From Chloroflexota bacterium (GTDB lineage Bacteria; Chloroflexota; Anaerolineae; Promineifilales; Promineifilaceae): DNA of 39,253 nt. This document shows positions 6,200-15,106 of this stretch, one piece after another (positions within the stretch are counted from its first letter, which is position 1; each line of letters opens with the position of its first letter). The stretch is from NCBI GenBank assembly GCA_024275635.1, contig JAJRYT010000019.1, forward strand, positions 1 through 39,253, read 5' to 3'. The translations under genes and the position numbers were made by a program. Under the pieces are notes generated by a model, which ran no database searches, was not told where the DNA came from, and saw only the letters and a program-made list of their open reading frames with translations.

Positions 6200-9100
6200 A
6201 TGAAGCGTAATTTACGCAGATTCAGCACCAGTGCGCTGGCATTTATGATGCTGGCCACATTCTTATTGATTATATCTTCTGCGCCCGTTCTGGGTCAGAC
6301 AGAAGATGCCGCGTCTGGCGCACCTGTGAATGGGGCGCTGGCCGATACGGGTCTGGCTCCTAAGGCGGGCGGAATTGACCTTCTGCTGGCCGACACCGGA
6401 GGCAAAGCCCAAATAAATATTAACAGCGCCACTGGTGTGGCCGACTTTATGCGTTTGCCGCGTGGCAGTGAACTATCTCTGCTGCGCAGCGAATCAGCTG
6501 AAGCCGTAGCTGGGGCATTCTTTGCCCGGTACGGTGATGCCTTCGGTATCACCAATGCCGCCAGTCAATTGGCCCTGGCCAAGCAACAAACCGATAAATT
6601 GGGCATGACTCATCTAACCTATGAACAAGTTCAAGATGGTGTGAACGTGTTCGCCGGGCAGATCACGGTGCATTTGGTTAAGGGGAACCGGATTGCGTCC
6701 GTCAATGGCGCTTTTATCCCTCAGATTAAAGCGAGTGCTGTGCCCAGGTTAGACGCGGCTGAAGCGGGCGCTATTGCTATCAATACCGTATCCGCTCAGC
6801 AGGGCGCTGGACTGACGGCGAGCTTTTCCGCCAGCCAGATTCAGGCTCTTAACACCACACTCTACTTCTATCACACCGGCCTTATACAAGGCATTGCCGG
6901 CGATACCGTGCTGGTGTATGAAGTTGAGGTTGGCAATAGAGTTGACATTCGTGAGTTCGTTTTTGTGAACGCGCAGAATGGGAGAATTGTTGATCAGTTC
7001 AGCGGCATCCACGAGGGCGCCGGGGCCGATCGTGAGATCTCCGAAACCAGCCTGGCCAATGTGGTTTGGGATGAAAGCCTCGGCGACCCTGATCCGATCC
7101 CTGGCGGTTGGGCCGGCGGTACGCCTCAGCAAACAACTGACTGGCAGAATGAGATCGATGGCGCGAAAGAGATCTATAATGTCATTGATAACATGGTTGG
7201 CTATTCCTCTTATGATGGCGCCGAAGCAACGATGCGTACGGTCAATAACGACCCTGGTATCTCCTGCCCCAACGCCAACTGGAACGGCATTAGCACCAAC
7301 TACTGTACTGACGTGACGGGCGACGATACGGTAGCTCATGAATGGGGTCATGCTTACACCGAGTACACCCATGGTTTGGTTTATGCCTGGCAGCCGGGCG
7401 CGTTGAATGAATCTTACTCTGACATTTGGGGTGAGATTATTGACCTGGTTAACGGCCGTGGTCTTGACAGCCCCGGCGGCCCACGTACAGACGGCGCTTG
7501 CTCCGTTTTCGGCTCTGGTTCGCCCAGCACCGACAACACTTATCGTTGGTTGTCTGGCGAAGATGACCCTGCCTTCGGCGGCGCTATCCGCGACCTGTGG
7601 AACCCAGCCTGCTATGGCGACCCTGGCAAAGTCAGCGATACTGAATATTGGTGTACCAGCGGCGACAGCGGCGGCGTTCACACTAACTCTGGCGTACCGA
7701 ATCACGCCTTTGCCCTGTTAACAGACGGTGGAGCCTACAACGGCCAGACCATTACCGGCATTGGTCTGGACAAAGCGGCCTACATCTACTGGCGCGCGCA
7801 ATCTGTCTATCAAAGCGTCTCTTCCGGTTTTGTGGACCACGCCAGTTCTCTGGCAGCATCCTGTTCCGACCTGATCGGGGACACCACCCTCACCGCCTTG
7901 AGCGCCACCAGTACGCCTGGCGCCCCCATCCCGGCTATCACAGCCGCCGATTGCGCTGAATTGGATAAGGTTATTCTCGCAGTTGAATTTAATACTGAAC
8001 CCACCCAATGCGGGTTTGCCCCGGCCTTCGTAGATGCGCCGCCATTGTGCGCCGGTCAGGGCAACGGCACCGTTTTGCCCATCGACTCCCAGGATTGGGA
8101 GGCCGGCATGGGCGCCTGGACATTTGGCACGCATGACGTTGCCAATCCGCCTTCATTCACCAATCCGGACTGGACGGTCGTTGGCGGCTTGCCCGATGGC
8201 GAAATTGGCCTGGCAATGTACGTGGAAGACAGTATCAATCGCGGCGCTTGCACGCCAGCCGATACGGTTGCCGGCGCATTGAACCTCGACAGCCCGGTAA
8301 TCACAATTCCGGCAACGGCCGTTGTGCCGCGCGTATCCATTGACCACTACGTTGCCACCGAATCCGGTTGGGACGGCGGCAACCTCAAGATCAGCGTCAA
8401 TGGCGACGCATGGACAGTCGTTCCCGATTTAGCTTTTGAAGTCAACGGCTACTTCGCTCCCGGCGCTATCAATGGCGGCGGCAACGACAACCCGTTGGCC
8501 GGCGAAGAAGCTTGGACCGGCGGCGGCGAAGGCGCTGTAGCCACAGGCTGGGGCCAATCCCAGGTGAATCTCACTGGTATTGCGGCTGCCGGCGATACTA
8601 TCCAACTCCGTTTCGACATGGGTTTGGATGGCTGCAATGGCGTTGATGGCTGGTATGTTGACGAAGTTCAAGTTTATTCTTGTCAAGATGAAGTGCCCGG
8701 CGCGTTTTGCGGTGACGGCGTCCTTGATACAGGCGAGACCTGTGACGATGGCAACATCAGCAACGGCGATGGCTGTTCAGACATTTGTGTAGTAGAAGAT
8801 GGCTGGGCATGCACCGACCCGACCTCAGGCGATCCCAACGGCGTCAACGCAGTAGCCGATTGGAGTTTTGAAGGCGGCGTCCCCAATGCGGATTGGACGC
8901 CATTCTCTACATTCACAGGGATTGCTGGGTTCCCCTTTTGCGGCCCAGACAATAGCTGTCCGGCGGCTGGGGTAACTAGCACTGGAGACTGGGCTATTTG
9001 GATTGGCGGCCTTAGCGCTGGCGTTACCAGCAGCGTTACCCAAACGTTGACCATTCCTTCTACAGCAACAGATCTGACTGTACAAACATTGCGCGGTATT

Positions 9101-12100
9101 TGTGATGATCCCAGTGATACATTGCACGTGTCCATTGATGGTACGGATATCGGGACACAGGTGTGTGATGTTGTTGATGGCGCATTCGGGCAGATAACAT
9201 TCCCCGTGGCCGGATTCGCTGATGATGGCGTTCATGAATTGTACATTGGCGGCACCGTCGGCGGTACAAATGGTACGCACACCAACTTCTTTGTTGATGA
9301 CGTAACCATCTACGACAATGTACCCACGACTGGTACGCCCAGCATCTGTACCCCTATCGCTACTGGACCATTCGCTTGCAATAGCGGACCGGTAGGTTTT
9401 GAGGACGGGGTAATCCCGGTTGATTGGTCCATCTCAACCTTGGCAGATCCAGGTGGCGAGTGGCTGGTTTCCACTGATAATAGCTCTGCGTACTGGAGTA
9501 TACCGCCAGCGCCCGAAGGCATCTACTATGCCTCGGCTAATGACGATGCGCCTGGCGGTGGCAGCGACGGTAGCATGGATTATCTGTACACCAACATTGT
9601 GGATCTATCCAGCGCCGTCAGCGCCGCTTTAGATTTCCAATACTTCTTTGATGGCGCATATGGTCAAGCGGCTGGCGGCGTCCAAGTCAGTCCCGACGGC
9701 GGCGTCACCTGGGATCCGGAGGTCATTGTACCGACTGGCGCAAGCTGGAGCTCCTATAGCCTTGATCTAAGCGCTTACCTGGGTAACCCTAATGTTCAGG
9801 TTCGTTTCCACTCAGATGACGGTGGATTCTGGGCTTCCGGCTATGCTGTTGACGACATTTCGCTGAATTGTGAAATCCCGGCGACGCTGACGTGCGACGG
9901 CCCGGCCGTGGGATTCGAGGATGGCGCATTCCCGTTTGACTGGTACATCGAGACCCAGGCAGACCCAGGTGGTGAGTGGGTTGTTTCCACCGACAACAGC
10001 AGCGATTACTGGGATCCAGGTCCGGCGCCCGAAGGCATTTATTATGCTTCGGCCAATGATGATGTTGCCGGCCCAGGCAGCGATGGCAGCGTAGATTACC
10101 TGTACACGAATATCATTGACCTTTCCGGCGTTGGCGGCGCGTCTTTGAACTTCCAATACTACTTTGATGGTTCGTGGGGCCAGGCTGCCGGCGGCGTACA
10201 GGTTAGCCCGGATGGCGGCGTTACCTGGGATCCGGAGATCATTGTACCGACCGGGGTAGCTTGGGAAACTTACAGCCTCGATCTGAGCGCTTATGCCGGT
10301 AATGCTAACGTGCAAGTTCGCTTCCATTCAGATGATGGCGGCGGCTGGGCTTCCGGTTATGCCGTTGATGATGTCTCCCTTAGTTGCGGGACGCCGATCA
10401 TTGATGTCAATCCCGCCTCGTTGGCTTCTACGTTACCGCCCGATGCCGGCGAAACCCAAATATTGTCTATCGGCAACCTGGGTGACGCTGACCTGAATTG
10501 GTACATCGAAGAAGCTGAGGGACTCCCGTACCTGCCGTTTGCGCCGGGAAGAACGCCCAGCGCTACGAAGGGTACAGTGGAGCGTGTCACTATTGGCGAT
10601 AACGACTTCTCTGCCAGCGGCGCTGGGACAGGCGTGCGAGTCACGCCGGCAGGCGCGGGTGAATTCCCCGGCCTTTTGACAACAATCACGCACTCTGTAT
10701 CGCAGGATATTGTGAGCTTCAACTCTGTGTCCTGTAATGATGGGACTGCGCATACGGATAACAGCTACCTGCGCGTCTTCGACCTGGCTGCGTTTGGTAT
10801 TACCAACAACTTCGATGTGACTGAAGTACAGATTGGCATCGAGGACGCTACATCTGGCTCTGGTTCACAGCCATTGGATGTCAATCTTTACACCATGATT
10901 GACCCGTTGGCGCCGCTGACTTTCGGCAACCTATCGCTGATTGGCACGGCCAGCGCGCCGGTGGCGGACCAAGCATTAACGCTTTTGACGGTGCCAGTTG
11001 CGGGGTCGGCTCCGGCCGGTTCAGTTTTGGTTGTGGAAGTCTTCACGCCTGATGGAGCGGCTGGCGGCAATCTCCTCTACATTGGCTCTAACCCCTTCGG
11101 GCAGACGGCGCCCAGCTACCTGGCTGCCGTGGCTTGCGGCTTGTCTGAACCGTTGGATACGGCCGCTATTGGCTTCCCGGACATGCACATCGTCATGAAT
11201 GTGACGGGGGATACCATCCCCACAGAGCCTTCAGCTTGTGATGCGCCAAGCGATCTGCCGTGGCTGAGCGCTGCGCCGAATGCCGGCACGACAGCACCCG
11301 CCGGAACAACTGACGTTGATGTAATGTTCGACTCCACCGGTCTGATTCCCGGCCTATACCAGGGCACGCTGTGTGTCAACTCTGATGATCCGGTAACTCC
11401 GCTGGTTGAAGTTCCGGTCGAGCTAACGGTTGAGGTAACTGATGTTCTGTATCTCAGTTCCAACTCCTTCGCCAGCGCCGGCGGCGTCGCTTACAAGGAT
11501 GAAGACATTGTGACCTATGACGTGGCTACCGGCGATTGGGCGATGTACTTCGATGGCTCGGATGTGGGCTTGAGGCGCACTGACCTGGACGCCATGCATC
11601 TCATGGATGACGGCAGTATCTTGATGAGCTTCAATACGCGCTTCAAGGTGCCTGGCTTCGGCAAGGTGGATGATTCGGACATTGTCAGGTTCATCCCCAC
11701 CTCGCTGGGCGAGAACACGGCCGGAACCTGGGAATGGGTCTTCGACGGCTCGGACGTGGGGCTGAAGAAGGGCGGCGAAGATGTGGATGCGATTGGCTTT
11801 ACGCCAGACGGCCGTCTCGTCGTCAGCACCAATGCCTCCTTCAAAGTCCCCAAGAGCGGCGGCGGGAAACTGCTGGGCGCGGATGACGACCTGATCGTGC
11901 TGAATGGCGCTCTTGGCCACGCCACCACCGGCCGCTGGGAAATGTACTTCGATGGCTCCGACGTGTGGAGTCCCACAGAAGACGTTTGGGGTACATGGCT
12001 GGACTCGGCGACTGGTGATGTTTACATCTCCATGCAGAACGCCTTCACGGCCGGCAGCGTCAGCGGCGATGAGCTAGACGTGGTTGTGTGTCATCCCACG

Positions 12101-12202
12101 TCGCTGGGCGCGGATACGGCTTGCACCTTCGATCTGTATTTCGATGGTTCAGCAGCCGGATACGGTGGCAACCGGATTGACGGCTTTGCCATCGATCGTT
12201 AA
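6200..12202 (+). CDS. Secreted thermolysin-like (M4) metalloprotease, multidomain, 2000 aa
   Basis: A signal peptide (hydrophobic AFMMLATFLLIISSAPVLG, about residues 14-32) sends this protein out of the cell. Residues about 75-270 look like an FTP/PepSY propeptide. The peptidase domain has HEWGH at 380-384 and the third zinc ligand E404 in NESYSD, spaced exactly as in thermolysin. GGVHTNSG carries H494, equivalent to the thermolysin catalytic His231. Residues 837-871 are a Cys-rich DUF4215-type motif (CGDGVLDTGETCDDGN). Two near-identical beta-rich modules of about 170 residues follow (1060-1228 and 1232-1396), then an Ig-like/choice segment. The C-terminal domain (1748-2000) has four FDGSDVG-like repeats suggesting a propeller. 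TAGGAGGA sets the ATG. No sorting signal or membrane anchor is visible. Only three ACGGCCGT octamers occur in its 6 kb. Confidence 0.93.
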   Translation: MKRNLRRFSTSALAFMMLATFLLIISSAPVLGQTEDAASGAPVNGALADTGLAPKAGGIDLLLADTGGKAQININSATGVADFMRLPRGSELSLLRSESAEAVAGAFFARYGDAFGITNAASQLALAKQQTDKLGMTHLTYEQVQDGVNVFAGQITVHLVKGNRIASVNGAFIPQIKASAVPRLDAAEAGAIAINTVSAQQGAGLTASFSASQIQALNTTLYFYHTGLIQGIAGDTVLVYEVEVGNRVDIREFVFVNAQNGRIVDQFSGIHEGAGADREISETSLANVVWDESLGDPDPIPGGWAGGTPQQTTDWQNEIDGAKEIYNVIDNMVGYSSYDGAEATMRTVNNDPGISCPNANWNGISTNYCTDVTGDDTVAHEWGHAYTEYTHGLVYAWQPGALNESYSDIWGEIIDLVNGRGLDSPGGPRTDGACSVFGSGSPSTDNTYRWLSGEDDPAFGGAIRDLWNPACYGDPGKVSDTEYWCTSGDSGGVHTNSGVPNHAFALLTDGGAYNGQTITGIGLDKAAYIYWRAQSVYQSVSSGFVDHASSLAASCSDLIGDTTLTALSATSTPGAPIPAITAADCAELDKVILAVEFNTEPTQCGFAPAFVDAPPLCAGQGNGTVLPIDSQDWEAGMGAWTFGTHDVANPPSFTNPDWTVVGGLPDGEIGLAMYVEDSINRGACTPADTVAGALNLDSPVITIPATAVVPRVSIDHYVATESGWDGGNLKISVNGDAWTVVPDLAFEVNGYFAPGAINGGGNDNPLAGEEAWTGGGEGAVATGWGQSQVNLTGIAAAGDTIQLRFDMGLDGCNGVDGWYVDEVQVYSCQDEVPGAFCGDGVLDTGETCDDGNISNGDGCSDICVVEDGWACTDPTSGDPNGVNAVADWSFEGGVPNADWTPFSTFTGIAGFPFCGPDNSCPAAGVTSTGDWAIWIGGLSAGVTSSVTQTLTIPSTATDLTVQTLRGICDDPSDTLHVSIDGTDIGTQVCDVVDGAFGQITFPVAGFADDGVHELYIGGTVGGTNGTHTNFFVDDVTIYDNVPTTGTPSICTPIATGPFACNSGPVGFEDGVIPVDWSISTLADPGGEWLVSTDNSSAYWSIPPAPEGIYYASANDDAPGGGSDGSMDYLYTNIVDLSSAVSAALDFQYFFDGAYGQAAGGVQVSPDGGVTWDPEVIVPTGASWSSYSLDLSAYLGNPNVQVRFHSDDGGFWASGYAVDDISLNCEIPATLTCDGPAVGFEDGAFPFDWYIETQADPGGEWVVSTDNSSDYWDPGPAPEGIYYASANDDVAGPGSDGSVDYLYTNIIDLSGVGGASLNFQYYFDGSWGQAAGGVQVSPDGGVTWDPEIIVPTGVAWETYSLDLSAYAGNANVQVRFHSDDGGGWASGYAVDDVSLSCGTPIIDVNPASLASTLPPDAGETQILSIGNLGDADLNWYIEEAEGLPYLPFAPGRTPSATKGTVERVTIGDNDFSASGAGTGVRVTPAGAGEFPGLLTTITHSVSQDIVSFNSVSCNDGTAHTDNSYLRVFDLAAFGITNNFDVTEVQIGIEDATSGSGSQPLDVNLYTMIDPLAPLTFGNLSLIGTASAPVADQALTLLTVPVAGSAPAGSVLVVEVFTPDGAAGGNLLYIGSNPFGQTAPSYLAAVACGLSEPLDTAAIGFPDMHIVMNVTGDTIPTEPSACDAPSDLPWLSAAPNAGTTAPAGTTDVDVMFDSTGLIPGLYQGTLCVNSDDPVTPLVEVPVELTVEVTDVLYLSSNSFASAGGVAYKDEDIVTYDVATGDWAMYFDGSDVGLRRTDLDAMHLMDDGSILMSFNTRFKVPGFGKVDDSDIVRFIPTSLGENTAGTWEWVFDGSDVGLKKGGEDVDAIGFTPDGRLVVSTNASFKVPKSGGGKLLGADDDLIVLNGALGHATTGRWEMYFDGSDVWSPTEDVWGTWLDSATGDVYISMQNAFTAGSVSGDELDVVVCHPTSLGADTACTFDLYFDGSAAGYGGNRIDGFAIDR
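9377..10387 (+). repeat. Tandem duplication inside the protease gene
   Basis: Segments 9377-9870 and 9893-10387 encode two copies of one module with a period of 172 codons. Shared landmarks are VGFEDG, DPGGEW, STDNSS, APEGIYYASANDD, QAAGGVQVSPDGGVTWDPE, VQVRFHSDDGG and WASGYAVDD. Synonymous differences are common, so the duplication is not recent. The fold is probably a carbohydrate- or adhesin-type beta sandwich. Confidence 0.9.
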
Positions 12203-12276
12203 GCGTTGAGAATAGAGTTCTAAATTACGTTCTAGTTGGAATTGATTCCAGTCGGAAGTAATTCCGGGTAGACAGG

Positions 12277-12308
12277 AGAGGGCTTCAATAAGAAGCCCTC
12301 TTTTTTTT
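12277..12308 (+). terminator. Terminator after the protease gene
   Basis: A perfect 10-bp stem AGAGGGCTTC (12277-12286) / GAAGCCCTCT (12292-12301), with a 5-nt loop, runs into eight T residues. This is an excellent intrinsic terminator. Confidence 0.92.
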
Positions 12309-12331
12309 GTGCCAGGGGGTAAATAGGGAGA

Positions 12332-12381
12332 AGGGCAAGACTTGCGTACCGCTTGCCCTATTAGGCGTTTGTGTATATATT
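12332..12381 (+). promoter_or_regulatory. Promoter with an overlapping inverted repeat upstream of the PP2C gene
   Basis: TTGCCC (12353-12358) and TATATT (12376-12381) are 17 bp apart. An 8-bp perfect inverted repeat AGGGCAAG (12332-12339) / CTTGCCCT (12352-12359) covers the -35 box, as an operator would. The predicted transcription start falls at or next to the ATG at 12388. Confidence 0.5.
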
Positions 12382-12387
12382 TCTGTT

Positions 12388-13287
12388 ATGAGTAACCGCA
12401 GGCTAATCGAAGCCTCCATGCGAACAGATCAGGGACGTATCCGCGATCATAACGAGGATTTTGTGTCCTTTTGGGAGCCGGCAAACAGCCAGGATGAAGC
12501 GGAGAATGGATGGGTGTATATTGTCGCTGATGGTGTTGGCGGGGCTGATGCCGGCGAAGTAGCCAGCCGGTATGCCAGTGAGCGGGCGCTGAAACATTAT
12601 CTGAATGGGAATCGAGAGTTAGCGGGGGGCGAGCGTCTGTGGCTGGCGATGCAAGCGGCCAATTCGGATTTGCGGCAGATGGTAGCCGACCAACATGATG
12701 ACACCCGCATGGCAACGACGATGGTGGCGGCTATTTTTCAAGGCAATCAGGTTTATTTTGGTAATGTGGGGGACAGCCGCGGCTATCATTGGCGTAACGG
12801 CCGTTTACAACAAATCACCAAAGATCAGAGCCTAGTAGCCAAGTTGGTAGAAGAGGGCGCGATCACTGAAGAAGAAGCGCTAAACCACCCGCGAAAAAAC
12901 GTCATTTTATACAGTCTCGGCTCTGAAAAAGAACCAAAAATTGACATTTACGAGATCGCGGTAGAACCGAATGATATTCTATTTCTGTGTTCCGATGGAC
13001 TGACGCGCCACGTTCTCGACAAAGAGATTGAAACCATTTTAGCCGAACAAGAACCATCGGCCGCAACACAAACATTAGTTGATCTGGCAAACGAGCGCGG
13101 CGGCGAGGATAACATTAGTGTTGCTGTTTTACGCTATGATAGCAGCCATGCCACTGCTCCCAAAAACATAACAACTGGAACATCCAGCAAACCGGCGCGC
13201 AGCCGGATGCTTTGGCTTTATACGATTTTTCTGACACTCGTGCAAACCATCCTCATCATCCTTATTTGGTTGCTGCTTCAGGTTTGA
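12388..13287 (+). CDS. PP2C-family serine/threonine protein phosphatase
   Basis: The 299-residue protein removes phosphate from Ser/Thr residues of proteins using a two-metal centre. PP2C motifs appear in order: MRTDQGRIRDHNEDF with the metal-proximal Arg/Asp, VADGVGGADAGEVAS with metal ligand D48, FGNVGDSRGYHWR, LCSDGLTRHVLDKEI and GGEDNISVAVLRY. A membrane helix ends the protein (LYTIFLTLVQTILIILIWLL), so it is anchored with the catalytic domain probably in the cytoplasm. The start is ATG 12388, which begins the conserved sequence. An in-frame TTG at 12307 lies in the terminator T-run and is unlikely. No Shine-Dalgarno precedes the ATG. No partner kinase gene is nearby. Confidence 0.93.
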   Translation: MSNRRLIEASMRTDQGRIRDHNEDFVSFWEPANSQDEAENGWVYIVADGVGGADAGEVASRYASERALKHYLNGNRELAGGERLWLAMQAANSDLRQMVADQHDDTRMATTMVAAIFQGNQVYFGNVGDSRGYHWRNGRLQQITKDQSLVAKLVEEGAITEEEALNHPRKNVILYSLGSEKEPKIDIYEIAVEPNDILFLCSDGLTRHVLDKEIETILAEQEPSAATQTLVDLANERGGEDNISVAVLRYDSSHATAPKNITTGTSSKPARSRMLWLYTIFLTLVQTILIILIWLLLQV

Positions 13288-13414
13288 TGGGATTCCGGTT
13301 TATAAAATAATACAAAATTATTCGGAAGCGCTTAACTGCCTGAGACCCCGGCGGCAATTTGACCATGCTGCAACCCGGCCTCAATGCGGACAGCGCTGAC
13401 TTTGCGGAGGCAAA

Positions 13415-15049
13415 ATGAACGACAACCTGCGAATTATTCCTCTGGGAGGCCTGGGGGAAATTGGGAAAAATATGACCGTTATCGAATATGGCGATGAGAT
13501 CATCATCATTGATGCCGGGATTATGTTCCCTGAGAATGACATGCTGGGTATTGATTTAATCATCCCTGACTATCAATACTTGATGGATAAATTAGACAAA
13601 GTAAAAGCTGTCCTGGTAACGCATGGGCATGAGGATCACATTGGCGCCCTGCCCCATTTAATGCGTGATGTGGACGCGCCAATTTACGCGACGCCGTTAA
13701 CGGCCGGACTGATTGAGGTAAAATTACGACGGGCCAAATTGCTGCAAGATGTGAAATTGATCACCTTTCAGGCCAATGACGTGCTGCGAATCGGCGCATT
13801 CACAGTAGAGCCATTTCACGTAGCGCATAGCATTCCCGATTGCGTGGGTTTTGGCATTACGACGCCGGTGGGCCTGATCGTACACACAGGCGATTACAAG
13901 TTTGATCACACCCCGGCCGATGGCTGGCCGCCCGATTTTGCCAAGCTGGCCGAATTTTCAGAGCGGGGCGTGTTGGCGCTGTTCGCAGACAGCACCAATG
14001 CCGACCGGCCCGGCTGGACGCCGTCGGAAATGGTAGTGGAAGAGGCGTTCGATAAAGTGTTCCGCCAGGCGGAGGGACGCATTATTGTGGCCACGTTTGC
14101 CTCGCTGATTTCACGCATTCAGCAGGTGGCGGATATGGCCCAGAAACACGGCCGTAAACTAGCCATCACCGGCCGTTCCATGCGCGACAATACCAAAATG
14201 GCCCGCAAGCTGGGCTATCTGAATATCCCTGATGATTTGATCATTGATATCGATCAGCTAAACAGCTATCCAGCTAATGAGATAGCGATTATGGCCACCG
14301 GCACACAAGGCGAACCATCGGCCGTAATGGGACGACTGGCGCAAGGTCGTCATCGCAGCTTGCGGATACAAGAAGGCGACACAGTGGTCTTTTCAGCCTA
14401 TGCTATTCCCGGTAACGAGGAGATGGTATATCGAATTGTGAACCGGCTCTTCCAACGAGGAGCCAATGTGTTGTATGAGCGCATTGCTAACGTGCATGTG
14501 TCCGGGCACGCCAGTCAGGAAGAAATGAAACTGCTCATCAACCTGGTACGGCCGAAATTCCTCATCCCCATTCATGGCGAACTACGCCATCTGAAGCAGC
14601 ACGCCGTCCTGGGGCAAAAATTAGGCATTCCGGCCGAAAATATCGCCGTCGTTGAAAACGGCACACCGTTGGAATTAGGCCCGCAGGGCCTCACGATTGG
14701 CGAGCGTATGCCTGGCGGTTACATTTTTGTTGATGGCGCCGGCGTGGGTGAAGTAGGCTGGTCAGTTGTACGCGACCGGGACAAGTTGGCGCAGAATGGT
14801 TTTTTTATCGCTGTGGTAACAACCCATAACAGCAACATCATCGGACAGCCGGACATTATCTCGCGCGGCATCATTAACATGGCCGAGGCGGAAGATTTGC
14901 TGGAAGGGGCCAAAGAGACGATGGCGCGCACGGTGAAGACGTATGCCAATAGCCGTAAATCGCTCAACAAACCCATCGTGGAAGCGCTGAATCGTTATTT
15001 GTATGCCGAAACGGGGAAACGGCCGTTTGTCCAAGTCATCGTGAAATGA
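13415..15049 (+). CDS. rnj: Ribonuclease J (metallo-beta-lactamase/beta-CASP)
   Basis: RNase J is a 5'-3' exonuclease and endonuclease central to mRNA decay and rRNA maturation. The 544-residue protein has the metallo-beta-lactamase core with HGHEDHIGALPHL (zinc ligands H70, H72, D74, H75), HSIPDCVGFGI, and HTGDYKFDHTP. The beta-CASP domain has ADSTNADRPGWTPSE, IVATFASLISRIQQ and ATGTQGEPSAVMGRLAQG. VHVSGHASQEEMK and LIPIHGELRHL precede the C-terminal domain. The length is typical. GGAGG precedes the ATG. The gene is convergent with the pyrophosphatase gene, with a 57-bp gap. Confidence 0.96.
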   Translation: MNDNLRIIPLGGLGEIGKNMTVIEYGDEIIIIDAGIMFPENDMLGIDLIIPDYQYLMDKLDKVKAVLVTHGHEDHIGALPHLMRDVDAPIYATPLTAGLIEVKLRRAKLLQDVKLITFQANDVLRIGAFTVEPFHVAHSIPDCVGFGITTPVGLIVHTGDYKFDHTPADGWPPDFAKLAEFSERGVLALFADSTNADRPGWTPSEMVVEEAFDKVFRQAEGRIIVATFASLISRIQQVADMAQKHGRKLAITGRSMRDNTKMARKLGYLNIPDDLIIDIDQLNSYPANEIAIMATGTQGEPSAVMGRLAQGRHRSLRIQEGDTVVFSAYAIPGNEEMVYRIVNRLFQRGANVLYERIANVHVSGHASQEEMKLLINLVRPKFLIPIHGELRHLKQHAVLGQKLGIPAENIAVVENGTPLELGPQGLTIGERMPGGYIFVDGAGVGEVGWSVVRDRDKLAQNGFFIAVVTTHNSNIIGQPDIISRGIINMAEAEDLLEGAKETMARTVKTYANSRKSLNKPIVEALNRYLYAETGKRPFVQVIVK

Positions 15050-15106
15050 AAATAGTGGCAGAGTGGCAAAGTTGGTTTATCTTCCTTTATGCCATCCTGT
15101 CACCTT

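Noticed and set aside
6749-7705. A 318-codon antisense frame in the protease gene
   Set aside because: It mirrors the codon bias of the sense gene, whose catalytic motifs lie exactly here; no domain in the antisense protein.
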